Below the pieces are notes generated by a model. The model did not search any database, had not been told where the DNA came from, and saw only the letters and a list, made by a program, of their open reading frames with translations. A DNA stretch of 63,611 nt from Paenibacillus sp. BJ-4. GTDB lineage: Bacteria; Bacillota; Bacilli; Paenibacillales; Paenibacillaceae. The DNA is taken from positions 1-63,611 of the forward strand of contig NZ_JAIVEM010000065.1 in the NCBI RefSeq assembly GCF_020404765.1, given 5' to 3'. How positions within the stretch are numbered: the first letter of the stretch is position 1; every line of letters begins with the position of its first letter. The position numbers and the translations under genes are program-made. Of the stretch, positions 26,994-36,193 are shown in pieces.

Positions 26994-27494
26994 ATGTCTT
27001 TAATGCCACAGGTGCCTTTCGGAACACAACCGGGCACTCCGGGTCCAATCACACCGTCAGGTCCTTCGATTCCCCAATTTCCTGGTACACAGGGTTCGTT
27101 CCCCTCACCGATTGGCCCACCACCAGGGGGAGGAACTTTTTCGCCACAACCGCTGGCGCCTTTTGGCCCGCCACCAGGGCAAGGGCCGTTCTCGCCGCCG
27201 CCAGGACCGATTGGTCCTGGCGGACCGGGACCCCAAGCCCAAGCGCCAACTGCCCCGCCGCCGCAATTTACGCCACCAAAGCCACTGGTCACGGCCTACG
27301 CTATTGATCCGTTAGCCATCTCCGGTTGCTTGTTCCGCAACACGTTTATATGGCTAACGAATGGCCAGCGATTCTGGCTGTATCCCGTCTTTGTAGGCAG
27401 AACATCCGTAGCGGGATTCCGATGGAATGGTCGTTTCTGGACTTATTATGGTGTAGATACCAACCGTATCGAGTCGTTTAGTTGCTATTGGTAA
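26994..27494 (+). CDS. proline/glycine-rich protein with conserved aromatic C-terminal domain
   Basis: A 166-aa protein in two parts. Residues 1-100 are low complexity, mostly P and G with Q, S and T, read as irregular PPG-like repeats (GPPPGGG, GPPPGQG, SPPPGPIGPGG). Residues about 105-166 form a compact aromatic domain (FRNTFIWLTNGQRFWLYPVF, GRTSVAGFRWNGRFW) seen at the end of many Bacillus and Paenibacillus surface or spore-associated proteins of unknown role. There is no signal peptide. The start is ATG 26994 with AAGGAG at 26980-26985. A spore-coat role is inference. Confidence 0.8.
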   Translation: MSLMPQVPFGTQPGTPGPITPSGPSIPQFPGTQGSFPSPIGPPPGGGTFSPQPLAPFGPPPGQGPFSPPPGPIGPGGPGPQAQAPTAPPPQFTPPKPLVTAYAIDPLAISGCLFRNTFIWLTNGQRFWLYPVFVGRTSVAGFRWNGRFWTYYGVDTNRIESFSCYW

Positions 27495-27496
27495 CT

Positions 27497-27543
27497 AAAA
27501 AGACTGAGAGAAGCGCTTATAGCGTTCCCTCAGTCTTTTTTTT
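27497..27543. terminator. bidirectional terminator
   Basis: Arms AAAAAGACTGAG and CTCAGTCTTTTT flank an inner GCGCTTATAGCG hairpin. It lies between the convergent proline-rich and PBP genes. Confidence 0.88.
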
Positions 27544-27548
27544 GGCTG

Positions 27549-29606
27549 TTATTCCATCCACCATCGCTTGAAATTGCCCCACCATGATTTCTTTTCTGCC
27601 TGTCGCTCCGCTTGGTCAGTCTGTGTCGCTGCCGGTGGGTTGTTCTGCCCTGATATGGTTTCCTTCGGCTCCGTGCCGCTGACGAATACCTCCAGCCGCT
27701 TATCTGGACTGTCCGGCGCAGCCAGCTTGCCACTGGCCGGATCAATATAGGCGCTGACTACGCCGTCAGGGATGGGGAAGATTTTGGGCGGCACATTCTC
27801 CAGCGCTTTTTCCGTATATTGCGCGAAAATCGGTGCCGCCCGTCGGGCATCCTGCGTGCTGATGGCCTTGCCCTTGTCATAGCCGACCCAGACGGCGGTG
27901 GACAGCTCGGGCGTGAAGCCGACCATCCACGCATCGGTGTTGGTCGTGCCGCTCTTCCCGGCAACCGGGCGCTTGATCAGCTTTGCGACCCGATTGCCGG
28001 TGCCGCCTTCCTCGAACACGCCTTCCATAAGGCGTGTGAGGACGTAGGCAGAGGCGGGCTTCACTACCTGCACCGGAGCGGCCTGCGGTGCTTCGTAGAG
28101 CGACCGCCCGGCCGCATCAGTAATGCGCAGCACCGCCACCGGAGCGACCTTTTGTCCGCCGCTGCCGATGACCGAGAAGGCTGAGGCCATCTCGAACGGG
28201 CTGACAGGCGATACGCCCAGCGCGAGGGAAGGCACAGGCTTCAGCTCGCTCGTAATGCCCATTTTGCGGGCGAGGTCCATGACTTTGTCCGTTCCCACCT
28301 TCAAAATGGTGCTTACCGCATAAATATTATCGGACGCCGCAATCGCACGCCGCAGATCGATTTCGCCCAAATATTTGTCTCCAAAATTTTTGGGCTTGTA
28401 GGTTTTGCGGTTGTTATCGTAGTGAAACAACGTTGGTCGGCTTTCGAACTTGGACGTACTCGTCAATTCGCCGGAATCCAGTGCGCTCAGATACATAATC
28501 GGCTTAAAGGATGAGCCGGGCTGCCGGGTCGTGGCAAGCGCATGATTGTACTGATTGCTGACATAATTGGTCCCGCCGACCATGGCTTTCACATGCCCGT
28601 TGCGCGGGTCCATGGAGATTAACGCTGTTTCCAGTCCGTTGTTGTTCTTCATGCCCTCGTCTACAGCCGCCTCGGCTGCTTGCTGCATGTGCATGTCCAG
28701 CGTGGTATAAATGCTCAGCCCGCCATGCTCCAGCACACCTTCGCTAATTCCCAGCTGATTCGTTGCAAGTTGGCGGACGTAGTCGCGGAACCAGGGAGCG
28801 GCTTCTACCGTCCGGCGCTGGCTCTCAGGCCGCAGGGCGAGCATTTCCTCATAGGCCTTGGTAGCTTGGGCCGGAGTAATTTTGCCAGTGAGCGCCATGG
28901 AATCCAATACAATTTTTTGCCGATCCTTTGCGTTTTTCATATGGTTATACGGCGAATAATAGGTCGGTCCCTTCGGAATACCTGCCAGCAGGGCGCTTTC
29001 AGCCAAATCCAGATCTTTTGCCGATTTACCGAAATACATCTGCGAAGCCGCTTCAATGCCGTAAGCACCGTGACCATAATAGATTTCGTTCAAATACATT
29101 TGCAGCAGCTCGTTCTTGGTGTACTTCATTTCCAGCTGCGCGGTATAGATGGCTTCCTTGGCCTTGCGTGTCCACGTTTTCTCATGAGATAGGTACAGAT
29201 TGCGTGCTAGCTGCTGAGTCAGTGTGCTGGCTCCTTGCGACATATCCCAATGGGTCAGATTGACAAGCACAGCTCTGCCCAGGCCTTTGAAATCAAAGCC
29301 GAAATGATCGTAAAACTTTCGGTCTTCCACAGCCAGTGTAGCTGCAATCAGATCGGGTGAAATTTGATCCAGCTGGACAGGCATGGATTCCTTGCCCCCC
29401 GCAGAGAAGGTGGCAATGACTTGACCCTGGCTATCCAGCAGACGTGAATTCCGGTCCGTATCCGCGAGGGGGAGACTGGTAGTATATAAATAGGCGAGCA
29501 GAATGCAGGCGGCGATGACCGTCAGAATGGTAAGTGACAGCAGTCCCTGAAACCATCGAAGCCAGAGCGGCTTGCGTTTGGGAAATTGCCCGGTTGTAGC
29601 GGCCAT
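27549..29606 (-). CDS. pbpG: class A penicillin-binding protein (PbpG-like)
   Basis: A bifunctional peptidoglycan synthase of 685 aa. A cytoplasmic basic tail and one transmembrane helix (about residues 15-40) lead to a GT51 glycosyltransferase domain with catalytic Glu in EDRKFYDHFG, GASTLTQQLARNLYL and KEAIYTAQLE. The transpeptidase domain has SSFK with Ser365, SDN and KSGTT. A charged, Q/E-rich tail ends the protein. Its place between ywhD and speE matches B. subtilis pbpG (PBP2d, a sporulation PBP), which supports that name over ponA. The open frame runs to 29648, but AAGGAGGTG places the start at ATG 29606. Confidence 0.92.
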   Translation of the reverse strand: MAATTGQFPKRKPLWLRWFQGLLSLTILTVIAACILLAYLYTTSLPLADTDRNSRLLDSQGQVIATFSAGGKESMPVQLDQISPDLIAATLAVEDRKFYDHFGFDFKGLGRAVLVNLTHWDMSQGASTLTQQLARNLYLSHEKTWTRKAKEAIYTAQLEMKYTKNELLQMYLNEIYYGHGAYGIEAASQMYFGKSAKDLDLAESALLAGIPKGPTYYSPYNHMKNAKDRQKIVLDSMALTGKITPAQATKAYEEMLALRPESQRRTVEAAPWFRDYVRQLATNQLGISEGVLEHGGLSIYTTLDMHMQQAAEAAVDEGMKNNNGLETALISMDPRNGHVKAMVGGTNYVSNQYNHALATTRQPGSSFKPIMYLSALDSGELTSTSKFESRPTLFHYDNNRKTYKPKNFGDKYLGEIDLRRAIAASDNIYAVSTILKVGTDKVMDLARKMGITSELKPVPSLALGVSPVSPFEMASAFSVIGSGGQKVAPVAVLRITDAAGRSLYEAPQAAPVQVVKPASAYVLTRLMEGVFEEGGTGNRVAKLIKRPVAGKSGTTNTDAWMVGFTPELSTAVWVGYDKGKAISTQDARRAAPIFAQYTEKALENVPPKIFPIPDGVVSAYIDPASGKLAAPDSPDKRLEVFVSGTEPKETISGQNNPPAATQTDQAERQAEKKSWWGNFKRWWME

Positions 29607-29717
29607 CCTGCCACCTCCTTCCATGGTTGATGTTCTCAGTATAGTCAATCCGAAAGCGTCTATTCATCAGATGCGTATACGTAACTGTTTTAAACCTGCT
29701 GGAACCTGAAAAATGCT

Positions 29718-29747
29718 TTTGCAGTTGATCCAGGTATCCTTTATAAT
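29718..29747 (+). promoter_or_regulatory. putative promoter of speE
   Basis: TTTGCA (29718-29723), an 18-base spacer and consensus TATAAT (29742-29747). It lies about 175 bases before speE. Confidence 0.4.
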
Positions 29748-29923
29748 GCAAAAAGTGTGAAAGCACAGCGTGTTTGGTACAATAAATATAGCAAACTCGG
29801 CGTTTGCGTGTTGCATATATAAGGAAATCCAACGTTTATGCTGGCTCGACTGGAATGATAAGAGTGCGACCTGGGCGATACAAGGATTGCCGGACACATA
29901 CTTTGATCAGAAAGAAGGTTGAA

Positions 29924-30754
29924 ATGATGGACTTGTGGTTTACGGAGAAGCAGACTCCCTCTTTCGGCATTACAGCAAAAATCAAACAAACGTATGTCTC
30001 TGAGAAAACGGAGTTTCAGGATCTAGCGATGATCGAGACAGAGGAATTCGGCAATATGCTCGTACTGGATGGCATGGTAATGACCACCGTAAAGGATGAA
30101 TTCGTTTATCACGAAATGGTAGCACACCCCGCTCTGAATACCCATCCGAATCCGAAAAAGGTTCTGGTTGTGGGCGGCGGCGATGGCGGCGTTATTCGTG
30201 AGGTGATCAAGCACCCTGAGGTGGACAAGGCTGTGCTGGTTGAGATTGATGGCAAGGTGATCGAATATTCCAAAAAATATTTACCTGAGATCGCCGGGAA
30301 GCTGGACGAGCCTAACGTGGAAGTGCTGGTCAATGACGGCTACATGCACATTATCGAACATAAAAATGAATACGACGTCATCATGGTCGATTCGACAGAG
30401 CCGGTCGGTCCGGCAGCACCGCTGTTTGAGCGCGGATTTTACCAAGGCATTTTTGAAGCGCTGAAGGAAGATGGCATTTTCGTGGCGCAGACGGATAACC
30501 CTTGGTTCAAGGCTGATTTGATTCAGAAGGTCAACAAAGATGTAAAGGAAATTTTCCCGATTGTACGTGTGTATGGAGCGAACATTCCGACCTATCCGAG
30601 CGGTCTCTGGACATTCACGCTTGGCAGCAAGAAGTATGATCCGCTTGAAGTAGACGAAGCTCAAATTCCAGAGATGGATACTCGGTATTACAGTCCACGG
30701 TTACACAAAGCGGCGTTTGTATTGCCTAAATTTGTGGAGGATTTAACGAAGTAA
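29924..30754 (+). CDS. speE: spermidine synthase
   Basis: Transfers an aminopropyl group from decarboxylated S-adenosylmethionine to putrescine. At 276 aa it matches B. subtilis SpeE almost residue by residue: [21 protein letters not shown], the [13 protein letters not shown] nucleotide loop, [10 protein letters not shown] and TDNPWF. Two ATG codons (29924, 29927) follow AGAAGG; the first gives the family length. The long upstream open frame to 29804 has no site. In B. subtilis speB follows, but here no speB is adjacent and a terminator closes the gene. Confidence 0.96.
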   Translation: MMDLWFTEKQTPSFGITAKIKQTYVSEKTEFQDLAMIETEEFGNMLVLDGMVMTTVKDEFVYHEMVAHPALNTHPNPKKVLVVGGGDGGVIREVIKHPEVDKAVLVEIDGKVIEYSKKYLPEIAGKLDEPNVEVLVNDGYMHIIEHKNEYDVIMVDSTEPVGPAAPLFERGFYQGIFEALKEDGIFVAQTDNPWFKADLIQKVNKDVKEIFPIVRVYGANIPTYPSGLWTFTLGSKKYDPLEVDEAQIPEMDTRYYSPRLHKAAFVLPKFVEDLTK

Positions 30755-30825
30755 GGAAGTAAAACAAGCTGGATATACATCCAAGTATAAGCGTGTTATG
30801 ACATAAAATAAATGTAACTTTTAAG

Positions 30826-30893
30826 AAGCGTCGCAGTGTTCTTTATCGCCTGTTTTTGGGTGAAAAAGAGCGCTACAGACGCTTTTTTGTTAT
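30826..30893 (+). terminator. speE terminator
   Basis: A long imperfect hairpin with outer arms AGCGTC/GACGCT and G-T-rich inner pairing ends in TTTTTTG. Confidence 0.65.
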
Positions 30894-31084
30894 GGATAAA
30901 ATTGAAAATAGGCATGAAAGCATACTGGACACTGAATTTCCTTTAAAGATAAAAGAAGGAAATTTAAGGGTGTATGTGGAATATACAAAGAACCAGACAT
31001 TTGACAGAATTGTAATATCAACAGAGGGAGGTTTGGTTATGGAAATACATAACTTGGCGATGTACCAAAGAGGGGGAAATTTTT

Positions 31085-32377
31085 TTGATCAGACGCTCTT
31101 TTTATTATCTATGGGGGTCCCAGACGGTTTCCAATGTGGCGGATATTATTTATCTGCTGAGTATCGTGGTATTGGTGTTTACTTCAAGTGATTCATTAAT
31201 GACGACCATTTTGATCCCGTTGTTTCGTTTGTCTTCGCAGGTTCTTAGCGGGCTGGTGGCACCGATTATTCTCAGTCGCTTCCGGTTGAATCGGGTTCTG
31301 TTGTTTTCCCAGCTAGGGCAGTTTGCGATTTTCACGCTGTTATTGTTGTACCTGTGGAATACGCCTGGGCAGAAGTCTTTTTTCTTTATTTTTATTATGG
31401 TATTCGGCATGTCTTTTCTGGATGGATGGACCAATCCTGCTCGCAATGCGCTGGTACCTCGTCTGGCTACGGGTGAAGGACTCATGCGCGCGAACGGTAT
31501 GGTGTCGGTCAGTGATCAAGTAGTTAAATGCGCAGGCTGGGCATTAAGCGGTATTGTCATTGTCTGGCTAGGCTCGTTGAATACGTTGGTGGTCGCATCG
31601 TGTTGCTATCTCGTGGCCGCTATCGTCACGTCCTTCATCCGTGATCCGCTGGCTCAAGAAGAAGTAGGTTCTGAATCGTCTGATCCTTCTTCGAATGAAG
31701 CTGGGTTGGTCAAAGAGAAGAAGAAGGGGGCATACTGGAAGGAGCTTGGAGAAGGGTGGAAGATCATTTGGCATAACCGCCGCATCCGTTCTCTGATGAT
31801 CGTGGATAGTGTGGATACCATTGGAGGAACCTCGTGGGTTGGCGTGTTCATCCTGGCATATGTGACACAAGTGCTGCATCAAGATGAGAGCTGGTGGGGC
31901 TTTATGAATGCCTCCTTTTTTTCAGGCATGATTTTAGGCGGGCTTCTCGTCGTTGGTTTGGTGAAACGGCTGCAAAAGAACAGCTTTCTGTATATGCTGG
32001 GGGCGTTAATGGTATATGTACTGATTACCGTTGTGTTTGCGCTCAATACGATCCCGGTCGCTGCACTGGTTCTTTTTGCAATATCCGGTATACCCGTTCA
32101 AATGGCGGGCATTATTCGCCGCACCTTGCTGCAAACCAGCGCGCCGGCAGCCCAGCTTCCCAAAGTGATGGCAGGGATTGATGTGCTTACAAATCTCGCT
32201 TTCGGCCTGTCCTTGTTATTCCTGGGTTGGTATGCTGACCGTTTCGGCATGGTGCAGGTGTATTTACTGGCTGCGGCTATGACCACCATTGCCGTTCTGA
32301 TTGGCTGGTTCTATCGCAGGGATTTTCAGGAGAATGAGCAAGTGGACCATCCAACCGCTACGGGGGCTGGCATTTAA
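31085..32377 (+). CDS. MFS transporter
   Basis: A 430-aa major facilitator with about 12 hydrophobic segments split by a charged loop (about residues 185-210, ESSDPSSNEAGLVKEKKKG). The FLDGWTNPARNALVPRL segment resembles the family of EntS/MFS_3 exporters and related macrolide-type efflux proteins. The substrate cannot be told. The start is TTG with GAGGGGG upstream. Another frame (31039-31191) with a stronger ribosome-binding site overlaps its first 107 bases. The gene is monocistronic. Confidence 0.88.
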   Translation: MIRRSFYYLWGSQTVSNVADIIYLLSIVVLVFTSSDSLMTTILIPLFRLSSQVLSGLVAPIILSRFRLNRVLLFSQLGQFAIFTLLLLYLWNTPGQKSFFFIFIMVFGMSFLDGWTNPARNALVPRLATGEGLMRANGMVSVSDQVVKCAGWALSGIVIVWLGSLNTLVVASCCYLVAAIVTSFIRDPLAQEEVGSESSDPSSNEAGLVKEKKKGAYWKELGEGWKIIWHNRRIRSLMIVDSVDTIGGTSWVGVFILAYVTQVLHQDESWWGFMNASFFSGMILGGLLVVGLVKRLQKNSFLYMLGALMVYVLITVVFALNTIPVAALVLFAISGIPVQMAGIIRRTLLQTSAPAAQLPKVMAGIDVLTNLAFGLSLLFLGWYADRFGMVQVYLLAAAMTTIAVLIGWFYRRDFQENEQVDHPTATGAGI

Positions 32378-32488
32378 AATTGGCGTTCTCATTAGGCGTG
32401 ACATCGTTGGATGACTACATAGTTAATTGCAGGTGTAAAAGTGGACGTGACGATAGGGAGAATAAAAACATAATTTCCTCAATTTCAA

Positions 32489-32527
32489 AGGAACACCACT
32501 GGAAGAATGTTGACGGTGGTGTTCCTT
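32489..32527. terminator. hairpin terminator after the MFS gene
   Basis: Arms AAGGAACACCAC and GTGGTGTTCCTT lie between the convergent MFS and LOG genes. T runs are short on both sides. Confidence 0.65.
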
Positions 32528-32577
32528 ACATATCATTTTAAACAGTATGCTGTTAAGCGATATGTACCATTATAATA

Positions 32578-33159
32578 TTAGATCCGTTTGCTCGTGATAA
32601 ATGTTTTGACGGCAGGAGGAGTGTAATTGGTAAATTGCCGTAGGATTCCTTGCGGAGTAGTATCTGTAATTACCATCGCACGATATTTTTCCTGCATAAA
32701 TTGCTCCTCAGCCATACGATTAAACAAAGAAATAAGGGGATCGTAATAATGGTTAATGTTTAAAAGACCACATGGCTTTTCATGCAAGCCTAGCTGTGCC
32801 CATGTGAAAATTTCAAAATATTCTTCCATTGTACCTGGGCCACCTGGTAAAGCAATAAACCCGTCCGCAATCTCAGCCATTTTAGATTTTCGTTCATGCA
32901 TGGAATCAACAATGATTAGTTCGCTCAGGCTAGTATGTGCAATTTCACGGCTTTGCAAAAAGTGAGGGAGCACGCCAATGACGTGACCTCCTGCATGAAG
33001 TACTGCGTCAGCTACTGCACCCATTAAACCAACGCTTGCTCCTCCATAAACCAAGCTTATCTCTTGTTCGGCAAGTGCCTTCCCCAGAGCAATAGCATGC
33101 TCTCGATAAATCGTAGACGCCCCATCACTGGAACCGCAGAAAACAGCAATGCTTTTCAT
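32578..33159 (-). CDS. LOG family / TIGR00730 Rossmann-fold protein
   Basis: A 193-aa protein of the LOG (lonely guy) family. Members hydrolyse nucleoside 5'-monophosphates to base and ribose 5-phosphate; plant members activate cytokinins. The motif PGGPGTMEEYFE and the N-terminal FCGSSDG and YGGASVGLMG are complete, as is the MHERK motif. AAGGGGGG precedes the ATG. It starts 12 bases after a MazG-like gene, so the operon pairs a nucleotide pyrophosphohydrolase with a nucleotide phosphoribohydrolase. That suggests clearance of unwanted nucleotides. Confidence 0.92.
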   Translation of the reverse strand: MKSIAVFCGSSDGASTIYREHAIALGKALAEQEISLVYGGASVGLMGAVADAVLHAGGHVIGVLPHFLQSREIAHTSLSELIIVDSMHERKSKMAEIADGFIALPGGPGTMEEYFEIFTWAQLGLHEKPCGLLNINHYYDPLISLFNRMAEEQFMQEKYRAMVITDTTPQGILRQFTNYTPPAVKTFITSKRI

Positions 33160-33171
33160 GTTAGACCCCCC

Positions 33172-33486
33172 TTATGAATATCTCTTTGCAAGTTTTTGCT
33201 GGTGTGTCCGAAATATGTCCTCCAAGGTGATGTCATACTTGTTGGCGATCACGATGAGATTACCCAGTACGTCTCCAAGTTCTTCAGTTAAATGTTCCTT
33301 GTTATCCTCGAATGAACCTTCGATCTCATCAGGCCGGTCTCTGCCGATTTCCAAGGCGCGAATGGCTCTCGCAACCTCTCCGGTTTCTTCCGCCAGAAAG
33401 CCAATTCGGACGAATATATCCAAATCAGACCAGTTTCTCTTATGGTAATATTGCTTTACCCACTGTTGAAATTCATTAATATCCAT
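33172..33486 (-). CDS. MazG-like nucleotide pyrophosphohydrolase
   Basis: A 104-aa all-alpha pyrophosphohydrolase. The metal-binding motif EETGEVARAI and the later EELGDVLGNLIVIAN fit the EExxE...ExxD pattern of MazG and iMazG proteins, which hydrolyse NTPs to NMP and pyrophosphate. The frame is open to 33534, but GGGAGG six bases upstream selects ATG 33486. It is the first gene of an operon with the LOG gene. A full-consensus LexA box lies 67-80 bases upstream, so SOS control is likely. Confidence 0.88.
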   Translation of the reverse strand: MDINEFQQWVKQYYHKRNWSDLDIFVRIGFLAEETGEVARAIRALEIGRDRPDEIEGSFEDNKEHLTEELGDVLGNLIVIANKYDITLEDIFRTHQQKLAKRYS

Positions 33487-33552
33487 ATCCAGCCTCCCAA
33501 CATAAACCGATGTATAGGTGTGAACTATACACAAAATCTCAACAACAAAACA

Positions 33553-33566
33553 GAAACATTTGTTCG
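33553..33566 (-). promoter_or_regulatory. LexA box upstream of the mazG-LOG operon
   Basis: Read on the minus strand it is CGAACAAATGTTTC, which agrees at every position with the Bacillus LexA consensus CGAACRNRYGTTYC. Confidence 0.7.
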
Positions 33567-33746
33567 TGTTTTTATTATATAATATGAAAGGGTATTTTTC
33601 AAACCGCTGTTATCGCGGTCTCTATTTGTTTTATCTAGGCTGTTTTCGTAAACTTTGTTGTTTTTGCGTAATAAATAAGAGCATATTCTTGTTGAAATAA
33701 CTTTGATATGATTTTCTATGAATAGAAGAAAAGGGGTGAACCTTTG

Positions 33747-34226
33747 ATGAATTCAGTTGATTTAATAATTTTAAATTTTGAAGAAGTTAGATGTAGAAGT
33801 GTAAAAGTATGGAGAGCTATACCCGAAGAAATGTTAAATTGGAAGCCTGATAAAGATGCTCTTACTTGTGCTGAGATGATCAGACATTTATTACAAGGTG
33901 AGTTTCTTTTTCACCAAGTTCTTCTAGGGAGGGGGAGTAAAGCACTATCTAATTTGTTCAATCCCTTTGAAGCAAAAGAATTCGTATCAGTAGATGATGA
34001 ACTTGAATTTGCACAGCCTTATCGTGAGGAATTCTTGAAATACGTTAAAACAATTAGTATAGGCGACTTAGAAAATATAGAAATAGACCTTTCTGATACA
34101 GGTGGTTATGTTAAAACACTTGGGGGTATGTTATTACGTATTGCTTACCACGAATCTGTCCACACAGGTCAGTTGTTAGACTATATGAGAACAATGGGAA
34201 TAGACCGTCCTAAGATATGGGATTGA
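33747..34226 (+). CDS. DinB family protein
   Basis: A 159-aa four-helix-bundle protein of the DinB/YfiT superfamily, which includes metal-dependent thiol S-transferases. Candidate metal ligands are the His in MIRHLLQGE and the pair in AYHESVHTGQ. The target reaction is unknown. AAAGGGGTG sits before ATG 33747 (a TTG directly before is less likely). Codon use is distinctly AT-rich compared with flanking genes, which hints at later acquisition. Despite the name, no LexA box was seen on its own side; the box nearby faces the divergent mazG-like gene. Confidence 0.88.
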   Translation: MNSVDLIILNFEEVRCRSVKVWRAIPEEMLNWKPDKDALTCAEMIRHLLQGEFLFHQVLLGRGSKALSNLFNPFEAKEFVSVDDELEFAQPYREEFLKYVKTISIGDLENIEIDLSDTGGYVKTLGGMLLRIAYHESVHTGQLLDYMRTMGIDRPKIWD

Positions 34227-34324
34227 TATTGACTTTGTTAAAATCTTACTTAAACCCTACTATATCAACCATTTAAAATTATGATCAAGAAAGCAACAAT
34301 CTATGTGAAAAATCGAGGTGCTTC

Positions 34325-34361
34325 AAAAAAGGAGCCAAACTTATTATGGCTCCCTTTTTTG
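34325..34361 (+). terminator. terminator after the DinB gene
   Basis: Arms AAAAAAGGAGCC and GGCTCCCTTTTTT pair with one bulged base. Confidence 0.75.
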
Positions 34362-34453
34362 TTGTTCAGATATTGGGCAGGATGTGGAATGGATCAGGTG
34401 AGGAACGGTTTGTTAGGGTTTAAGTTCACCTGTGACCGTATCCAGTATGCCTG

Positions 34454-36193
34454 CTAGGCCGTAGTAAACTGGCTATTATAGAGCGAAGCATAATGGCCAC
34501 CGCTTGCAAGCAGCTCATCATGGGTTCCGCTTTCGACGACATCACCGTTTTTCATGTATAAAATCAAATCCGCTTCACGAATGGTCGATAGCCGATGGGC
34601 GATCACAAAGCTGGTTCGTCCATCGATCATTTTCATAAATGCTTTCTGGATACGCGCCTCTGTCAGGGTGTCTATGCTGCTGGTCGCTTCATCCAGAATA
34701 AGCATAGGCGGATCAACCAGGATCACCCGTGCAATGGTGAGCAACTGCTTTTGCCCTTGGGACAGGGTGTCGCCTGAGCCGCTGATGACGGTGTCGTAGC
34801 CATGAGGCAGACGTTTAATGAAGCTATGCGCATTGGCAGCTGTCGCAGCCGCAATGACTTCTTCTTCTGTGGCTTCCGGCTTTCCGTAAGCGATATTGTC
34901 CCGAATGGTGCCGCTGAACAGCCATGTATCCTGAAGCACCATGCCAAAGTTCGTCCGCAAGCTGTCCCGGGACATGTCGTTGATATTCACCCCGTCGATG
35001 GATATGGAGCCGCTGTCCACATCGTAAAACCGCATGAGCAGGTTGACGAGTGTCGTTTTGCCTGCCCCGGTCTGGCCGACAATCGCGACCCGTGTGCCCG
35101 GCTTAACCTCGAGACTAAAGTCCGTAATGAGTGTGCGTTCCGGGTTATAGGAGAATTTGACATGATCAAAAACAATCGTACCTTTGCTGCGTTCCAACTG
35201 CACTGCATTTGATTTTTCCGGCTGCTCTGGCGGCGAATCCAGAATGGCAAATATCCGCTGAGCGGAAGCTGTTGCCGATTGGAACTGGGTGAGCACACCC
35301 GTAATTTCATTAAAGGGCTTGGCGAACAAATTAGTATAAATTAGAAAGCTCGACAATCCACCCACCGAGATCACCCCCAAAATGATGGATATACAGCCAA
35401 TCATTGCGGTAACCGAAAAAGTCATGTTGTTGACCAATCGGGTAGAGGGGTTCGATAATGATCCATAGAACTGTGATTTTACCCCGGCTTGATATAATTG
35501 TTCGTTTTTGGCAGAGAATTCCTCAAACGTGCGGTTTTCATAATGAAAGGCAGTCACCACCCGCTGTCCGCCGATCATTTCCTCCACATAACCGTTCAGA
35601 CTTCCCAAAATTTTGGCCTGTTCGCGGAACATGCGTTGAGATCTTGTGGTAATGAATCTGGCCACGCCATATGTGACCGGAGCTGAGACGAGTACCACCA
35701 ATGTCATCATGGGACTGATATATAACATAAGCACAATGGAGCCTATGATGGTAACAATTCCCGTAATCAAGGTAGAGAAACCTTGGAGCAACCCATCTGA
35801 AACGGCATCCATATCGTTTACAAATCGGCTAATGCTGTCTCCTTGAGGGTGATTGTCATGGAAGCTTAACGGAAGGATATTAAAATGATCAAATAACTCC
35901 CGCCGCATATCATTTACCGTCTGAAAAGCAACCCGGTTCGTCAAATACGTAAGCAGCCAGCTAAACAGACTTCCTACCGCATATACAATGCCTAATCCGG
36001 CTAGAATTTGCGCGACACCTCTAAAATCCACTCCCCCCTGACCCGCCATATGGTCGATAGCGCGACCAATCATATAAGGCCCGACCAGACTGGCAAGCAC
36101 ACTGATAATCGCACAGACAATGACCCCATATGTCGTGTTCTTATATTGATTCACATAGGTTAACAGTCTCTTCCACGTTTCCTTGCTGCTCAT
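34454..36193 (-). CDS. ABC transporter, fused permease and ATPase (canonical half)
   Basis: A 579-aa half-transporter. Six membrane helices fill about residues 15-310. The ATPase has Walker A GQTGAGKTT, signature LSQGQ and Walker B LILDEATSSID with the catalytic glutamate, then the switch histidine in IAHRLST. It overlaps the preceding ABC gene by four bases (ATGA) and has an AGGAGGT site. Together they form a heterodimeric exporter like BmrCD, YheHI or TM287/288. The substrate is unknown; multidrug or peptide export is usual for this class. It is the second gene of the operon. Confidence 0.93.
   Translation of the reverse strand: MSSKETWKRLLTYVNQYKNTTYGVIVCAIISVLASLVGPYMIGRAIDHMAGQGGVDFRGVAQILAGLGIVYAVGSLFSWLLTYLTNRVAFQTVNDMRRELFDHFNILPLSFHDNHPQGDSISRFVNDMDAVSDGLLQGFSTLITGIVTIIGSIVLMLYISPMMTLVVLVSAPVTYGVARFITTRSQRMFREQAKILGSLNGYVEEMIGGQRVVTAFHYENRTFEEFSAKNEQLYQAGVKSQFYGSLSNPSTRLVNNMTFSVTAMIGCISIILGVISVGGLSSFLIYTNLFAKPFNEITGVLTQFQSATASAQRIFAILDSPPEQPEKSNAVQLERSKGTIVFDHVKFSYNPERTLITDFSLEVKPGTRVAIVGQTGAGKTTLVNLLMRFYDVDSGSISIDGVNINDMSRDSLRTNFGMVLQDTWLFSGTIRDNIAYGKPEATEEEVIAAATAANAHSFIKRLPHGYDTVISGSGDTLSQGQKQLLTIARVILVDPPMLILDEATSSIDTLTEARIQKAFMKMIDGRTSFVIAHRLSTIREADLILYMKNGDVVESGTHDELLASGGHYASLYNSQFTTA

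Noticed and set aside
27549..29648. Long GC-rich plus-strand frames opposite the penicillin-binding protein gene
   Set aside because: They are antisense shadows of a well-supported gene and show no start sites or family motifs.
30856..31084. Upstream part of the frame that runs to 31191
   Set aside because: It starts inside the speE terminator with no ribosome-binding site. Only the later ATG 31039 with its strong site is worth noting.
33747..34226. SOS control of the DinB-family gene by the nearby LexA box
   Set aside because: The box is 67 bases from the divergent mazG-like gene but about 180 bases from this one, and the family name alone is no evidence of SOS control.
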